A DNA stretch of 64,000 nt from DASUPK01 sp963800285 (GTDB lineage: Bacteria; Actinomycetota; Thermoleophilia; Solirubrobacterales; 70-9), in assembly GCA_963800285.1 (NCBI GenBank), contig CAWDAL010000030.1, forward strand, positions 186,001 to 250,000, given 5' to 3'. A model generated the notes under the pieces. The model was given only the letters and a program-made list of their open reading frames with translations, did no database searches and was not told the DNA's origin. Made by a program: the position numbers and the translations under genes. Shown in pieces: positions 1-9,556 of the stretch (its first letter is position 1; each line of letters opens with the position of its first letter).

Positions 1-763
1 CCGCGACGTGGTGCGGAGCATGGCTGCATCCGGTGGAGAAGTAGGTGAAGAACGGCTTCTTTGCGTCCTGCGCGCGGATCGCGTGCAGCCATTCGATCGT
101 CTTGTCCGCCATGTCGTCCGGCAGGTAGTACGGGTCCTCGGCGTCATCGTCGTAGTAGGGCTCGGGCGTGCCGATGATCTTCTGGTTCTCGGCCAGGCAC
201 GGGTCCCACTGCCCCGAGCCTCCGCCGAGGAAGCCGTAGAAGTAGTCGAACCCCCAGCCGGTGGGCCAGCGGTTGAACGGTCCCGCCGGGCCCTGCTGCC
301 CGTCCGGGGTCAGGTGCCACTTGCCGAAGGCGGACGTGCTGTAGCCGTTGTCCCGGAGGATCCTCGGGAATGGGATGCAGTCGTCGGGAAAGAACCCCGT
401 GTAGCCCGGGAACCCGGTCGAGAACTCCCCCACCGTCCCGATGCCGACCGCATGGCTGTTGCGGCCGGTGAGGAGCGCCGCCCGGGTCGGCGAGCACAGC
501 GCCGTGACGTGGAAGCGGTTGTAGCGAAGACCCTCCTCCGCCATTGCTGTGTAGTTCGGCGTATCGATGGGACCACCGAAGGTCGCCGGATTGCCGAAGC
601 CGGCGTCGTCGATCAGCACCAGCAGGACGTTCGGCGCGCCGTCTGGAGACTCGACATGTCCGATCTGGTCCCAGTCCGGCTGGGACCCGTCGAGGGTCCG
701 GTTGGCCACTCCGTTGAAGGGCGGCATGCGGATCGGAAGCTTGCTTCGATCGGGTTGGCTCAT
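1..763 (-). CDS. arylsulfatase, N-terminal part (runs off left edge)
   Basis: Type I sulfatase hydrolysing sulfate esters. The first 254 residues are visible. Residues about 38-58 hold the metal-binding start of the fold (VLLVLIDDAGFGNP), and the formylglycine motif CSPTRAALLTGR follows at about residue 90, so the Cys-type catalytic nucleophile is present. The metal-site segment GKWHL is also seen. ATG at 761-763 is preceded by GGAGGA. The C-terminus lies outside the window. No secretion signal is obvious, so location is uncertain. The gene diverges from the DUF7144/glutamate decarboxylase pair, and two copies of the 17-bp dyad lie between them. Confidence 0.9.
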   Translation of the reverse strand, partial: MSQPDRSKLPIRMPPFNGVANRTLDGSQPDWDQIGHVESPDGAPNVLLVLIDDAGFGNPATFGGPIDTPNYTAMAEEGLRYNRFHVTALCSPTRAALLTGRNSHAVGIGTVGEFSTGFPGYTGFFPDDCIPFPRILRDNGYSTSAFGKWHLTPDGQQGPAGPFNRWPTGWGFDYFYGFLGGGSGQWDPCLAENQKIIGTPEPYYDDDAEDPYYLPDDMADKTIEWLHAIRAQDAKKPFFTYFSTGCSHAPHHVA

Positions 764-855
764 CGTCTCCTCCAGGGGGGTTCACTCTGCCGAGGGCATC
801 GTCACCCGACATTCCATTACCGCAGGCACGAAACACTCTCGTCCGCGAGAACACA

Positions 856-872
856 TCATCCGAACGGGGTGA
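856..872. promoter_or_regulatory. 17-bp dyad, copy 1
   Basis: TCATCCGAACGGGGTGA, an imperfect inverted repeat, lies 92 bp upstream of the sulfatase start. It matches the shared consensus TCACCCGANTCGGGTGA found upstream of several genes in the first 17 kb. Its role as an operator or promoter element is inferred. Confidence 0.6.
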
Positions 873-910
873 AAGCGCGCCGGAGCCTCTCCGTACGGAT
901 CGCTCCGATT

Positions 911-927
911 TCACCCGATCGGGATGA
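911..927. promoter_or_regulatory. 17-bp dyad, copy 2
   Basis: TCACCCGATCGGGATGA lies 38 bp upstream of the TTG start of the DUF7144 gene that leads into glutamate decarboxylase. It is the second dyad in the same divergent interval. A further half-site (TCACTCGGGT) follows at 941. Confidence 0.65.
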
Positions 928-965
928 CGACATGACCGCCTCACTCGGGTTGGCTACATCGCGAG

Positions 966-1406
966 TTGACCTCGCAAGCCGCCACCGCCAACCCGAATAA
1001 CTTCAAGTACATCGCGCGCTCCCGGCTCCCCGTGATGGGCGAAGCGATCATCGCAAGTGGCTGGCTGGCCACGATCGGCTTGCTCAACCTCTTCTACGCG
1101 ATCTCCGTGCTCGCCGGCTCGCACATCTTCATCACCACGGCCTCCTGGCTGGTCGGAGACACACGACCCGAAGGCTGGCTGATGCTGATCGTCGCCATGA
1201 TCCAGCTCGCGGCCGCGCCCGGGGTGTTACTGGGCAAGCTCGGAGCCCTCGCGGTCGGAATGCTTTCCGTGGCCGGTCACTTCGTCGCGGTGATCATGTT
1301 CTTCCCCGACTCTCCGGGAGTCGCGATCGCTCTCCTGTTGATCGATATGACAGTGTTCATCTCCCTGCTGAGCGTCGCGAGGAGCGCTCGGATTTCAACT
1401 AACTGA
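966..1406 (+). CDS. DUF7144-like integral membrane protein
   Basis: A protein of 146 residues with four predicted membrane helices and the family-like pattern of an opening GW-L-x-x-I-G-L-L-N helix. It is similar in layout to the protein at 16463-16858. The start taken is TTG; an in-frame ATG at 1035 (residue 24) would still keep all helices. Its stop overlaps the next start as TGATG, so it is translationally coupled to glutamate decarboxylase and probably acts in the same response. Molecular function is unknown for the family. Confidence 0.7.
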   Translation: MTSQAATANPNNFKYIARSRLPVMGEAIIASGWLATIGLLNLFYAISVLAGSHIFITTASWLVGDTRPEGWLMLIVAMIQLAAAPGVLLGKLGALAVGMLSVAGHFVAVIMFFPDSPGVAIALLLIDMTVFISLLSVARSARISTN

Positions 1407-2797
1407 TGGCGGCCGGCAAGGACAAGCTCGACAAGCTGCTGGGCCAGTTCAAGGAGGAGCCGCGAGGCGCCTGGCTGACGGAGGACGCCCCTCAGGAGGC
1501 GATTCCCGACCACGCGATGGACTCGATCGCCGCCATGCGCCTCGTCACCCAGGAGCTGGCCGTCGAGGGGATCCCCGAACGGAACCTGGCGACCTTCGTC
1601 ACCACCTGGATGGAGCCTGAGGCCCGCACGGTCATCGACGAGAACCTCCACCGCAACTTCATCGATCACGCCGAGTACCCGATGACCGCGGAGATCGAGC
1701 AGCGCTGCATCAGGATGCTCGCCGAGCTCTTCAACGCCCCGGGCGAGACGACCGGCGCCCGCACCCAGGGTTCCTCCGAGGCGATCATGCTCGGCGCGCT
1801 CTCGCTGAAGTGGAAGTGGCGCCAGCGACGCGAGGCCGACAACAGGGATACGAGCAAGCCGAACCTCGTCTTCGGCGGCGACGTTCACGTGGTCTGGGAG
1901 AAGTTCTGCCGCTACTTCGACGTCGAGCCGCGAATCGTCCCCCTGCAGGCCGGCAAGTACACGATCGGCCCCGAGGACGTGGAGCCCCACCTCGACGAGA
2001 ACACGATCGGCGTGGCCGCCGTGGTCGGGACCACCTTCACCGGCCACTCCGATGACGTCGTCGGCATCAACCAGCTGCTGCTCGACCACAAGGACGAGAA
2101 GGGCCTCGATATCCCCCTGCACATCGACGGCGCCAGCGGCGCCTTCGTCTGGCCCTTCCTCTACCCGGACTCGAAGTGGGACTTCCGCCTCGAGCAGGTC
2201 CGCTCGATCAACGCCTCCGGCCACAAGTTCGGCATGGTGTATCCGGGGATCGGCTGGCTGATCTTTCGCGAGAAGTCCGACCTCGCCGAGGACCTCGTCT
2301 TCTACGAGAACTACCTCGGCAAGACCGACGCGACCTTCACCCTGAACTTCTCGACCGGTTCCGCGATGGTGCTGGCCCAGTACTACAACTTCGTCCGCTT
2401 CGGCAAGGCCGGCTACCGGCTGATCATGGAGATCATGCAGGAGAACGCACAGGCGCTCGCCAAGGATCTCGAGGGCATGGGCCCGTTCCAGATCATCGGC
2501 GCCGGCGAGGAGACGCTTCCCCTGGTCGCCTTCAACCTCGCCGAGGAGCACGCCTACGACGAGTTCGACATCGCCTTCCAGCTCTCGGCCGAGCGAGGCT
2601 GGATGCTGCCCGCCTACACGATGCCGCCGGACGCCCACGACGTGAAGATGATGCGGGCGCTCGTCAAGGTCAACCTGAGCCGCTCATTGGTCGACCGCCT
2701 CGTGGAGGACATAGCGGATGCGATCAAGACCCTGGAGACGAAGGGCCCGGTCAGCGACTCCGAGCGCAAGCGCGTCAAGACCAACGTCAGTCACTGA
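1406..2797 (+). CDS. gad: glutamate decarboxylase
   Basis: PLP enzyme converting glutamate to GABA and CO2 while consuming a cytoplasmic proton. It has 463 residues, close to E. coli GadB (466). The HIDGASGAFVWPF segment supplies the cofactor Asp, and SINASGHKFG holds the Schiff-base lysine at about residue 274. It is coupled by a 1-base overlap to the upstream DUF7144 gene and lies under a 17-bp dyad. No glutamate/GABA antiporter gene is visible next to it, which is the missing partner if this is a GadBC-type acid-resistance system. Confidence 0.95.
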   Translation: MAAGKDKLDKLLGQFKEEPRGAWLTEDAPQEAIPDHAMDSIAAMRLVTQELAVEGIPERNLATFVTTWMEPEARTVIDENLHRNFIDHAEYPMTAEIEQRCIRMLAELFNAPGETTGARTQGSSEAIMLGALSLKWKWRQRREADNRDTSKPNLVFGGDVHVVWEKFCRYFDVEPRIVPLQAGKYTIGPEDVEPHLDENTIGVAAVVGTTFTGHSDDVVGINQLLLDHKDEKGLDIPLHIDGASGAFVWPFLYPDSKWDFRLEQVRSINASGHKFGMVYPGIGWLIFREKSDLAEDLVFYENYLGKTDATFTLNFSTGSAMVLAQYYNFVRFGKAGYRLIMEIMQENAQALAKDLEGMGPFQIIGAGEETLPLVAFNLAEEHAYDEFDIAFQLSAERGWMLPAYTMPPDAHDVKMMRALVKVNLSRSLVDRLVEDIADAIKTLETKGPVSDSERKRVKTNVSH

Positions 2798-2801
2798 GCG
2801 C

Positions 2802-3029
2802 TCAGCCGGTCGTGTCGGCTCGGCGGATCACGCGCACGGCCAGGATCGTCCCGATGACGACCCCGGCGAGGATCGCGACGATGCCGACCACCGGTCCGAT
2901 GAAGAAGAAGCAGGCCAGGACCACCAGGAACCAGAGCGCCAGACCGAGCGTCAGCTTGATGCCGATCAGGTCGGAGACATCGGCGCCTTGAGACAGCCCG
3001 CGCTCGCCTTGCTCGGAATCGTTGGCCAT
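2802..3029 (-). CDS. small membrane protein, 75 aa
   Basis: A charged N-terminus of about 20 residues is followed by two closely packed hydrophobic helices (residues 23-48 and 49-67) and a short basic tail. No family is recognised. It converges on glutamate decarboxylase with 4 bp between stops and diverges from the Na+/H+ antiporter, sharing the dyad at 3064-3080. This suggests coordinated expression with the antiporter. Confidence 0.7.
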   Translation of the reverse strand: MANDSEQGERGLSQGADVSDLIGIKLTLGLALWFLVVLACFFFIGPVVGIVAILAGVVIGTILAVRVIRRADTTG

Positions 3030-3063
3030 AGCCGACTTGTAACGGGGTGTAGCGGGCCAGTCA

Positions 3064-3080
3064 TCACTCGAATCGGGTGA
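3064..3080. promoter_or_regulatory. 17-bp dyad, copy 3
   Basis: TCACTCGAATCGGGTGA sits nearly central in a divergent interval, 34 bp from the small membrane gene start and 39 bp from the antiporter start. Such a position fits bidirectional control. Confidence 0.7.
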
Positions 3081-3119
3081 TCGGCGTGATGTTCACGCCC
3101 GACGGAAAGGGTCTCTGAG

Positions 3120-4376
3120 GTGGAGTGGTCACTGGCGATCGTCGCCCTTGCGGTATTGGCGGTGGCGTCGGTGTCGGGGCGGATCGCCGGCACGCCCCTG
3201 ACGCCGGCCATCCTGTTCGTCGCAATCGGTGTACTGGTTGGCCCAAAAGTGCTCGGGGAGGTCGACCTCTCGAGCTCCGGCTCGACCGTCCGGACGCTGG
3301 CCGAGGCCGCCCTGACCATGGTTCTCTTCTCGGATGCGTCCCGCATCAGCCTTCGAGAGCTGCGCCGCGATGCGAGCGTCCCTCTGCGGCTCCTGGGCAT
3401 CGGGCTGCCCCTGACCATCGTATTCGGGGCTCTCGCGGCGGCCGCCGTCTTCGGCCAGATCGACATCGAGGAGGCGATGATCATCGGCGTGGTGCTCGCT
3501 CCGACCGATGCCGCATTGGGCCAGGCCGTGGTCACCAGCGAACGGGTGCCGGCCCGCATCCGCCAGGGGCTGAACGTGGAGAGCGGCCTCAACGACGGGA
3601 TCTGCGTGCCGCTGCTCTTCATCGCGGTGGCGGCGGCGGACGTTCATTCCGAGCTGACCGGCGGCCGATCGGCGGGAACGCTCGTGCTCGAGGAGATCGG
3701 TTACGGCATCGCGGCCGGCGTCGCAGCCGGTCTTCTGATCGCCGGGATCATTCGCTTTGCGGCGCCCCGAAAGCTGGTCACGGGCGCGTGGCTGCAGGTC
3801 ATCCCCGCCGCCGGCGCCGCCCTCGCGTATGGCACCGCCGCGGGCCTGGACGGTTCGGGCTTCATCGCGGCGTTCGTCGCCGGAGGGGTCTTCGGGGCGG
3901 TGCTTGGGCGGGATCCCGCCGAGGCGAACCGCCTGGTTGACGAGGTGGGGGCCGTGCTCAACGGAGCCACGTTCCTGCTCTTCGGCGCCATTCTGCTCGG
4001 CCCGGCCCTCGGCCATCTGAGCTGGGACCTCGCCCTGTACGCGATTCTCAGCCTGACGGTCGTGCGGATGATCCCGGTGGCGATCGCGATGCTGGGGACC
4101 GGAGCACGGCCGGCGACGGTTTCGTTCGTGGGTTGGTTCGGCCCGCGGGGACTCGCCTCGATCGTGTTCGCCGTGATCGTGGTCGAGGAATCCCAGCTGC
4201 CCCACCTGCAGACGATCCTCCTCGCGATCTATCTGACAGTCGGCCTCTCGATCCTCCTCCACGGGATCACGGCGGCGCCCCTGGCCGATCGCTACGGACG
4301 CTGGTACGCGGCTCATCCCCGTGAGAGCAGGCCGTCCTTGGAGAGCGCGCCGGCAACGGTGACCCGGTCGCGATAG
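3120..4376 (+). CDS. CPA1-family Na+/H+ antiporter (NhaP-type)
   Basis: An inner-membrane cation/proton exchanger of 418 residues with about 12 helices. Family motifs are the LAPTDAALG segment (about residue 127) and the GLNVESGLNDG segment with the ND pair (about residue 158), both part of the ion-binding core. The C-terminal tail is short, with no large cytoplasmic regulatory domain. The GTG start has a weak AAAGGG ribosome site. It works on cytoplasmic pH or sodium and shares a dyad-bearing promoter region with the small membrane gene opposite. Confidence 0.9.
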   Translation: MEWSLAIVALAVLAVASVSGRIAGTPLTPAILFVAIGVLVGPKVLGEVDLSSSGSTVRTLAEAALTMVLFSDASRISLRELRRDASVPLRLLGIGLPLTIVFGALAAAAVFGQIDIEEAMIIGVVLAPTDAALGQAVVTSERVPARIRQGLNVESGLNDGICVPLLFIAVAAADVHSELTGGRSAGTLVLEEIGYGIAAGVAAGLLIAGIIRFAAPRKLVTGAWLQVIPAAGAALAYGTAAGLDGSGFIAAFVAGGVFGAVLGRDPAEANRLVDEVGAVLNGATFLLFGAILLGPALGHLSWDLALYAILSLTVVRMIPVAIAMLGTGARPATVSFVGWFGPRGLASIVFAVIVVEESQLPHLQTILLAIYLTVGLSILLHGITAAPLADRYGRWYAAHPRESRPSLESAPATVTRSR

Positions 4377-4479
4377 GTCTTCGGCGTGCTGTCCATTTTC
4401 AAGCCCTCCGTTCGTCTCTGAGGCGAAACTGATGAAACGGGATGCTCTTCGCGGAGCACCCACGGCTTAGGAGGTAGCG

Positions 4480-4839
4480 ATGAAGTACGCATTGCTGATT
4501 CACCAGGGCACGACGCCCGTCCCCGGCACCGACGAGTGGGAGCAGCTCTCCGAGGACGAGCAGAAGGCGGTCTATGGCGCCTACCAGGAGGTCAACCAGA
4601 CCCCCGGCGTGAGGCCCAACGACTTCCAGCTCGACAACCCCGAGACGGCGACGACCGTCCGCGTCGAGGACGAGAAGACCCTCACCACCGACGGCCCGTT
4701 CGTCTCCGTCAAGGAGGCGATCGGCGGCTGGCTCACCTACGAGGCCGACGACCTCGACGCCGCCATCGAGCTCGCTTCGAAGATTCCGGCGGCTCGCATG
4801 GGCGGTGCCATCGAGATCCGTCCGATCGTGGAGCGATAG
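4480..4839 (+). CDS. YciI-like (DGPF domain) protein
   Basis: A 119-residue YCII-related protein with the signature TTDGPFVSVKEAIGGW. Small alpha/beta-barrel proteins of this family very often stand directly upstream of ECF42 sigma factors, as here. Strong ribosome site AGGAGG, ATG start. The exact activity is unknown. Its end overlaps or abuts the sigma-factor start. Confidence 0.9.
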   Translation: MKYALLIHQGTTPVPGTDEWEQLSEDEQKAVYGAYQEVNQTPGVRPNDFQLDNPETATTVRVEDEKTLTTDGPFVSVKEAIGGWLTYEADDLDAAIELASKIPAARMGGAIEIRPIVER

Positions 4840-4841
4840 CG

Positions 4842-6008
4842 ATCCTCGACCAGGTCTTCCGCGACGAGTGGGGCCGCGTCCTCGCCAACCTGATCGGCTT
4901 CCTCGGCAGCTTCGAGCTGGCCGAGGAGGCCGCTCAGGAGGCGTTCGCGATCGCTGCGGAGCGCTGGCCGCGCGAGGGCACGCCCGACAACCCGAGGGCG
5001 TGGCTCGTGACGACCGCCCGCAACCGGGCCATCGACCGGATCCGGCGCGACCGCGTCCTCGCGGAGAAGACCCGCCTGCTCGATCCGCCGGAGCCCGTGG
5101 AGGACGAGATGGATGAGACGACGATTCCCGACGAGCGCCTCGAGCTGCTCTTCACCTGCTGCCATCCCGCGCTGGCGCTCGATGGCCAGGTCGCTCTGAC
5201 GCTGCGGACGCTCGGGGGCCTGACCACCGAGGAGATCGCCCGCGCCTTCCTCGTCCCGAGGGAGACGATGGCAAAGCGGCTGGTCCGCGCGAAGCACAAG
5301 ATCGAGGCCGCCGGGATCCCCTTCCGGGTGCCTCCCCCCCATCTGCTGCCGGACCGCCTCGCGGCGGTGCTCGCGGTGATCTATCTGATCTTCAACGAGG
5401 GCTACGGCGGCCGCGGCGACCTCGCCGCGGAGGCGATCCGGATCGACCGGGCGCTGGCGGAGCTGATGCCCGATGAGCCGGAGGTCCATGGGCTGCTGGC
5501 CCTGATGCTGGCCAACGACGCCCGCAGCGAGGCGCGGTTCGCGGACGGCGAGCTGATCCTCCTCGCGGACCAGGACCGCTCGCTCTGGGAGGAGGAGGAG
5601 ATCGAGAGCGGCCGGACCGCGCTCGATCGGGCCCTCGCCCTCGGCGGCCGCGGCCCCTACGCACTGCAGGCGATGATCGCCATCCTTCACACCGAGGAGG
5701 AGGTGGACTGGCCTCAGATCGCCGCGTTGTACGGCGAGCTCGCCCGGCTCACCGGCTCACCGGTCGTGGAGCTGAACCGGGCCGCCGCCGCCGCCGAAGC
5801 CGGTGACCCGGAGGCCGCCCTGTTGCTGGTGGAAGGGCTCGAGCTGGAGAACTACCACTATCTCCACAGCACCCGTGCGGAGCTGCTGCGTCGTCTGGGC
5901 CGCGATGAAGAAGCTCGAGCGGCCTACGAGCGGGCGCTCGAGCTCGTGCACTCCGATGCCGAGAGGCGCTTCCTGGAGGGGCGCCTGGCCGAGATCAGAG
6001 GTCGGTGA
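4842..6008 (+). CDS. ECF42-type RNA polymerase sigma factor with C-terminal TPR-like domain
   Basis: Sigma region 2 (FELAEEAAQEAFAIAAERWP and the RNRAIDRIRRDR helix) is followed by region 4 (LGGLTTEEIARAFLVP) and then a DUF6596/TPR-like C-terminal half of about 200 residues. This is the ECF42 layout, in which the tail replaces a classical anti-sigma factor. No ATG, GTG or TTG exists in this frame between the YciI region and about codon 90. The only plausible starts are ATC at 4842 (8 nt after GGAG, chosen) or ATA at 4836, overlapping the YciI stop as ATAG. The tail overlaps the opposing DUF2252 gene by 14 bp. Confidence 0.88.
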   Translation: MLDQVFRDEWGRVLANLIGFLGSFELAEEAAQEAFAIAAERWPREGTPDNPRAWLVTTARNRAIDRIRRDRVLAEKTRLLDPPEPVEDEMDETTIPDERLELLFTCCHPALALDGQVALTLRTLGGLTTEEIARAFLVPRETMAKRLVRAKHKIEAAGIPFRVPPPHLLPDRLAAVLAVIYLIFNEGYGGRGDLAAEAIRIDRALAELMPDEPEVHGLLALMLANDARSEARFADGELILLADQDRSLWEEEEIESGRTALDRALALGGRGPYALQAMIAILHTEEEVDWPQIAALYGELARLTGSPVVELNRAAAAAEAGDPEAALLLVEGLELENYHYLHSTRAELLRRLGRDEEARAAYERALELVHSDAERRFLEGRLAEIRGR

Positions 6009-7386
6009 CAGCTTCGAGGCGCTTGTTGGAGATCGCCTCGGTGAACTCCTTGAAATCCCGGTCGTTCTGATCGGCGTACACCTCGGCGAAGTCGCTGATC
6101 GCCCGGTCGAAGGCCTCGCCCTTGCCGAGGTAGGAGGCGATCGCGATGCGGTCTCCCGAGCGCGCGTGAGCGCGGGCGAGGGTCCATCCGCAGAGCTGCG
6201 CGTAGAGCCCCATGGTCGTGGGGTTCATCCGCTCGATCTCCGCCGAGCCCTTGCCGTCCCAGAGTTGGCGCACGTAGAAGTCCCGGTCCTTTCCGTCGGG
6301 ACCCGTCGCTCTGGTCCAGCCCAGGAAGATGTCGCTGGCCGCCTGCATGAGCCGCTGGCCCTCGACGACGCGCCTCCCCTGCTGCTTGAACGGACCCGCA
6401 CCCGTGAACGGCTCGAGCACCGAGCTCTGGGCCTCCTTGGCCTGCAGGAACAGGGGGTCCTCCGAGTCGCGGCCGAGCATGAGGAGGATCCATGCACGGG
6501 TCCCGACGCTCCCGACCCCGACGACCTTGTGGGCGATGTCCACGAATCGGTACCTGTCGACGAGCTGCCGCACGTCCCGGTCGAGGGACTGCACGTAGGC
6601 GGCGTAGACGACGCGGAGCCGCTCCTCGATCAGCTTCGCGTCAACGTCCTCGAACATCTCCGCGATCGGGACGATCAGGGGCGGGTCGCTGACGATGCGG
6701 ACCTCGTCCCCGTTCGACTGCGTCAGCCTGGCGAAGGCGCGCCGGCTGTTCTTGCTCTCCGCCTTTGCCCGCTGCTTCTCGTAGCGCTTCGTCGCCTTGC
6801 GAGGCATCTGCGACCGGTAGCGCTCGATCGCGTCGACGTCCATGCGCTCGTACCAGACGTCGAGCGTGGGCATGGCGGCCAATCGGCGCATCTCGCGCCG
6901 GTACTCACCGGCCGCCTTGGCAAGCACGGCGCGCCTCTCCGACTCGGGGAAGCCGAGATTTCGACCGCCGATCGCGAAGCTGGCGGCGAGCCGTTTCACG
7001 TCCCATTCGAACGGCCCCGGATGAGTCTCGTCGAAGTCGTTGATGTCGAAGATCAGCCGCCGGTCGGGCGCCGCGAAGACGCCGAAGTTGGACAGGTGGG
7101 CGTCGCCGCAGAGCTGGACCCGGAGCCCGGAATCCGGCCCCGCCGCCAGATCCGCGGCCATGATTCCCGCGGCACCGCGGTAGAAGGTGAACGCCGAGGC
7201 GGCCATCCGCCCGTGGCGGATCGGGACGAGCTGCTTGACCCGGGTCTTGTCCTGGTCCGTGAGGATCTTGACCGGATCGCTCCGGTCCGAGGGCGGCTCC
7301 CACCCTGCGTGCGCCGAGCGAGGCGTCCTGCGGCGGGCGGCCTTGCCCGCGGCCTCGCTCTCGGCCGCTGTGCGGGGCTCAGCCAT
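5995..7386 (-). CDS. DUF2252 family protein
   Basis: A 463-residue protein of the DUF2252 family, whose fold resembles aminoglycoside/kinase-like phosphotransferases; biochemical role not established. Kinase-like features are the QLCGDAHLSNFGVFA segment with a catalytic-loop-like H-x-x-N and the IFDINDFDETHPGPFEWD segment with metal-binding Asp residues. The ATG lies within the last codons of the upstream LuxR gene (8-bp overlap), so the two form one operon. Its function may depend on the regulator's signal. Confidence 0.9.
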   Translation of the reverse strand: MAEPRTAAESEAAGKAARRRTPRSAHAGWEPPSDRSDPVKILTDQDKTRVKQLVPIRHGRMAASAFTFYRGAAGIMAADLAAGPDSGLRVQLCGDAHLSNFGVFAAPDRRLIFDINDFDETHPGPFEWDVKRLAASFAIGGRNLGFPESERRAVLAKAAGEYRREMRRLAAMPTLDVWYERMDVDAIERYRSQMPRKATKRYEKQRAKAESKNSRRAFARLTQSNGDEVRIVSDPPLIVPIAEMFEDVDAKLIEERLRVVYAAYVQSLDRDVRQLVDRYRFVDIAHKVVGVGSVGTRAWILLMLGRDSEDPLFLQAKEAQSSVLEPFTGAGPFKQQGRRVVEGQRLMQAASDIFLGWTRATGPDGKDRDFYVRQLWDGKGSAEIERMNPTTMGLYAQLCGWTLARAHARSGDRIAIASYLGKGEAFDRAISDFAEVYADQNDRDFKEFTEAISNKRLEAVTDL

Positions 7387-9556
7387 TGGCGACGTCGCTC
7401 AGCAAACCGACCTCGCGGGCGCGCTCCACGGCCTCGGCGCGCGAGGAGGCGTCGAGCTTGCGGTAGATGGCCTGTGCCTGGGTCTTGACGGTGTTCGGGG
7501 AGACGAAGCTTCGCTCTCCGATTTCGCGGAACGAAAGGTGGGTGGGCAGGAACTGGAGGGTTCTGAGCTCCGCGGGCGTCAGGTCGGTGCGGGCCTCTCC
7601 ATTCGAGATGGTGGACACCGCCGCCTCGGCCGCGCCGAGCCATCGACGAAGCGTCGGGCCGTCCGGCACCAGGGTGACAAGGGCTGCGGCCTGATCGAGG
7701 TGCTCGCGGGCGCCGGTGGGATCGTCGAGGTGCACGCACACCCGCGCGAGGAAGACCCGGGCCTGCGCCTGGAACCAGTCCGGGAAGCCGTTGAGTTTGG
7801 CGAGCATCTCGATCGCCCGTCCTCGGTCGGACACCGCCTCGTCGATCCGGCCCACGCTGGAGTGAGCCAGCGCGGAGGCCACGTAGGCGAACGCCATCAC
7901 GGGATAGGCACCGAGGTCGAACCGGGCCAGCTGCTCGCGCGCCTGCGCCACCACCCGGAGCGCGTTCTCCAGATCGTCCTCGTCCAGATGGAGGAGCGTG
8001 AGCTGGGTGAGGCAGAAGACGTGGACCAGCGGGCCGGTGGCGGAGCCCCGGCGGGCACCCTCCTCGAGCAGGTCGCGCGCACCCTGGGAATCTCCCGTGA
8101 GCTGACGAGCCACACCGGCGTAAAAGCAGGCGATCGCCCGCCAGGGGCTCTCCGGGGGATGGAGCTCGGCCGCGCGCATCGCGTCGCTGCCCATCTGCTC
8201 GATGCCGTCCACCGGCAGCGTCGCCTTGAGAAGAAGGAGGTCGGCCATCAGGTCGGGGTCCTCGAGTGCCTCTTCATCGAAACCGCTGCGTGCGACCGAT
8301 GCCCAGTGAAGGCCGAGGGCGCCCTCGCCGAGGGCCAGATAGAGGTGGGCCGCAACCAGCGCGAGACGCGGAGAGCCCGCGATCTTGCGGTCGCTGAATC
8401 GATCCAGCCAGTCGCGCACCGTTTCCCGATCGCCCGCGGCGAGCGAGGGCGCCGCCCGCGCCCAGATCAGCTCGCCGGCGCGATCGTCGTTGCCCGCGGC
8501 GATCGAATGGCCTATCGCTTCCTCGAATTGCTCGTGCGCCGCGTACCAGTCGCTGGCTCGCTCGTGCAGCCGCAGCTCGACATCGGGCTCATGCCGGTGG
8601 AGCTCCGCGCACATCATCTGCTTGAAGAGGGGGTGATAGCGATAGGACCCATCGCCGTGATCGAGCCACTCCACGGGCTTGTTCGAGCGGGCGAGCTCCT
8701 GCAGGACCCGCGCCGAGCCGCTCCGCTCGAGGACCTCATCGCAGATCGGCCCCGAGAGATCCTCGAGGATCGCCGAGCGGCGAAGGAACCTCACCCGTGC
8801 CACGGAGGTCCCGTTGAGGAACTCGTCACGGAAATAGTCCGCCACGAACCTGTCGTCACCCCGGAATTCGCGTGCGGTCGCCACCTCATCGGGCCCTTGG
8901 CCGAGCGAGAGCCCGGCCAGGTACAGCGCGGCCGGCCATCCTTCGGTCCGATCGTGGATCACCCTGGCGTCTTCCGGTGAGAGGGTGAGGCCGATCGCCT
9001 CGAGCATCTCGCGGCTCTCCGCCGCGGTCAATGCGAGGTCTCGCTGGAAGAGCTCAAATACCTCGTGGCGGGTGCGCATCCGGCCGAGTGGCAGACCCAG
9101 CTGCTTACGCGACGCCACCGCCACCTGTGCCCCCTTCGGGAGGTCGGCGATGGCCTCCTCGAGAGCCTCGAATGCGCTCTTGGTCCGGAGAACCTGAGCG
9201 TCATCCGTCACCAGCACACAGGGACCATGGGCCGAGCTCAACCCGTTCATGGCCTCCGCCATGCGCTTCAGCAGACGCGGGGCGTGGTTGTCCTGCGAAT
9301 CCAGCGTCAGCCAGGCGAACGGACGCTCGTCATCCTCGGCCCACTCCGCGAGGACGCTGCTCTTCCCGTAGCCGGCCGGGGCGGTGACCGCCACGAGCGG
9401 ATAGTCACGGCACTCACGCAAACGGGCGATCAGGCCCGGTCGCCGTACGTACCCGGGAAAGTGCGTCGTGATCGCCGAAGAGGACGTCTCGACAGTCAGA
9501 CCGGGCTCTGACGCCGCTGACCTGGTTCGAAACCGGTTTGGCTCGACTGTCGTCAT
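7379..9556 (-). CDS. MalT-like LuxR-family ATP-dependent transcription regulator
   Basis: A large regulator of about 725 residues. It has an N-terminal STAND ATPase domain with Walker A APAGYGKSS and Walker B-like CVLVTDDAQVL, a central TPR-rich region, and a C-terminal LuxR HTH (LTPAELRTLQFLP, SFREIGERSFVSPNTVKTQ). ATG at 9556 is chosen; the frame is open to a GTG at 9685, but that extension is low-complexity and would place the start 12 bp from the dyad at 9697. It diverges from the ClC gene and overlaps DUF2252. It is the best local candidate for the protein reading the 17-bp dyads; this is inference. Confidence 0.88.
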   Translation of the reverse strand: MTTVEPNRFRTRSAASEPGLTVETSSSAITTHFPGYVRRPGLIARLRECRDYPLVAVTAPAGYGKSSVLAEWAEDDERPFAWLTLDSQDNHAPRLLKRMAEAMNGLSSAHGPCVLVTDDAQVLRTKSAFEALEEAIADLPKGAQVAVASRKQLGLPLGRMRTRHEVFELFQRDLALTAAESREMLEAIGLTLSPEDARVIHDRTEGWPAALYLAGLSLGQGPDEVATAREFRGDDRFVADYFRDEFLNGTSVARVRFLRRSAILEDLSGPICDEVLERSGSARVLQELARSNKPVEWLDHGDGSYRYHPLFKQMMCAELHRHEPDVELRLHERASDWYAAHEQFEEAIGHSIAAGNDDRAGELIWARAAPSLAAGDRETVRDWLDRFSDRKIAGSPRLALVAAHLYLALGEGALGLHWASVARSGFDEEALEDPDLMADLLLLKATLPVDGIEQMGSDAMRAAELHPPESPWRAIACFYAGVARQLTGDSQGARDLLEEGARRGSATGPLVHVFCLTQLTLLHLDEDDLENALRVVAQAREQLARFDLGAYPVMAFAYVASALAHSSVGRIDEAVSDRGRAIEMLAKLNGFPDWFQAQARVFLARVCVHLDDPTGAREHLDQAAALVTLVPDGPTLRRWLGAAEAAVSTISNGEARTDLTPAELRTLQFLPTHLSFREIGERSFVSPNTVKTQAQAIYRKLDASSRAEAVERAREVGLLSDVANG

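Noticed and set aside
4480..6008. YciI and ECF42 as one protein by ribosomal frameshifting
   Set aside because: A -1 shift would join them, but no slippery heptamer is seen at the junction and the families are normally separate genes.
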